NCBI GenBank assembly: GCA_913054445.1
Contig: CAJXIK010000001.1
Span: 1 to 34,827, forward strand
Origin: an uncultured Bermanella sp.
GTDB taxonomy: Bacteria > Pseudomonadota > Gammaproteobacteria > Pseudomonadales > Oceanobacteraceae
Direction of reading: 5' to 3'
Length of the DNA: 34,827 nt
The translations under genes were made by a program, and so were the position numbers. This document shows positions 34,763 through 34,827 of the stretch, piece after piece. Position 1 is the stretch's first letter; each line of letters begins with the position of its first letter. The notes below the pieces were generated by a model. It did not search any database and was not told where the DNA came from. It saw only the letters and a list, made by a program, of their open reading frames with translations.

Positions 34763-34827
34763 GCAAGGGTATTGGTAAACTCTATCAGGGCAATCGCATT
34801 AAAATAAGCACAGGGGTCAATCTGTGG

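Noticed and set aside
34763..34827. Possible start of gspN at the right edge
   Set aside because: One frame stays open to the edge, but there is no start codon with a ribosome-binding site and no GspN-like membrane segment.

Overview
The window looks like chromosomal housekeeping DNA from an aerobic gammaproteobacterium, most likely a Pseudomonas-related or marine Cellvibrionales/Oceanospirillales-type lineage. This is inferred from protein resemblance and gene order, not from a database search. The order cysB - cysH - thrH - pabB - ppsR - ppsA - alpha/beta hydrolase - rraA, and the pair cysI - DUF934, match what I recall of Pseudomonas aeruginosa. I see no insertion sequence, prophage, integron, CRISPR array, tRNA or rRNA, and no gene looks broken.

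Layout. 0.1-1.4 kb: a DEAD-box RNA helicase. 1.6-3.7 kb: a sulfite reductase operon (cysI plus a DUF934 partner). 4.0-4.6 kb: nfuA (Fe-S carrier) behind a candidate IscR site. 4.6-6.2 kb: purEK. 6.3-7.4 kb: a DAHP synthase. 7.5-7.7 kb: a 59-residue excisionase/MerR-like helix-turn-helix gene that is easily missed. 7.8-9.1 kb: a universal stress protein and a TauE/SafE exporter. 9.2-13.0 kb: cysB, an Fe-S type APS reductase (cysH), thrH and pabB. 13.1-17.9 kb: the PEP synthase regulator/enzyme pair ppsR-ppsA, a hydrolase and rraA. 17.9-23.0 kb: rapA, an HDOD protein, and a radical SAM protein coupled to a DUF1285 protein. 23.2-27.0 kb: the electron-transfer-flavoprotein module, with etfD divergent from etfBA. 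27.2-34.8 kb: a type II secretion operon gspEFGHIJKLM, which reaches almost to the right edge.

How the genes work together. CysH and CysI perform the APS-to-sulfite and sulfite-to-sulfide steps under the activator CysB; TauE may move sulfite or related anions. NfuA could supply Fe-S clusters to enzymes such as CysH, CysI and EtfD. EtfBA and EtfD pass electrons from acyl-CoA dehydrogenases to quinone, and the intergenic region between them carries a strong PsrA-like (fatty-acid-responsive) operator. The gsp genes encode the ATPase, the platform and the pseudopilus of a type II secretion system, but gspC and gspD are not in view.

No convincing new multi-gene system is visible. The items most worth checking are regulatory DNA (PsrA-like, IscR-like and LysR-type dyads, and a parS-like palindrome inside a long hairpin), the small helix-turn-helix gene, and the radical SAM/DUF1285 pair. 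Start codons were moved from the longest open frame where ribosome-binding sites or family length favoured another start; each case is stated.
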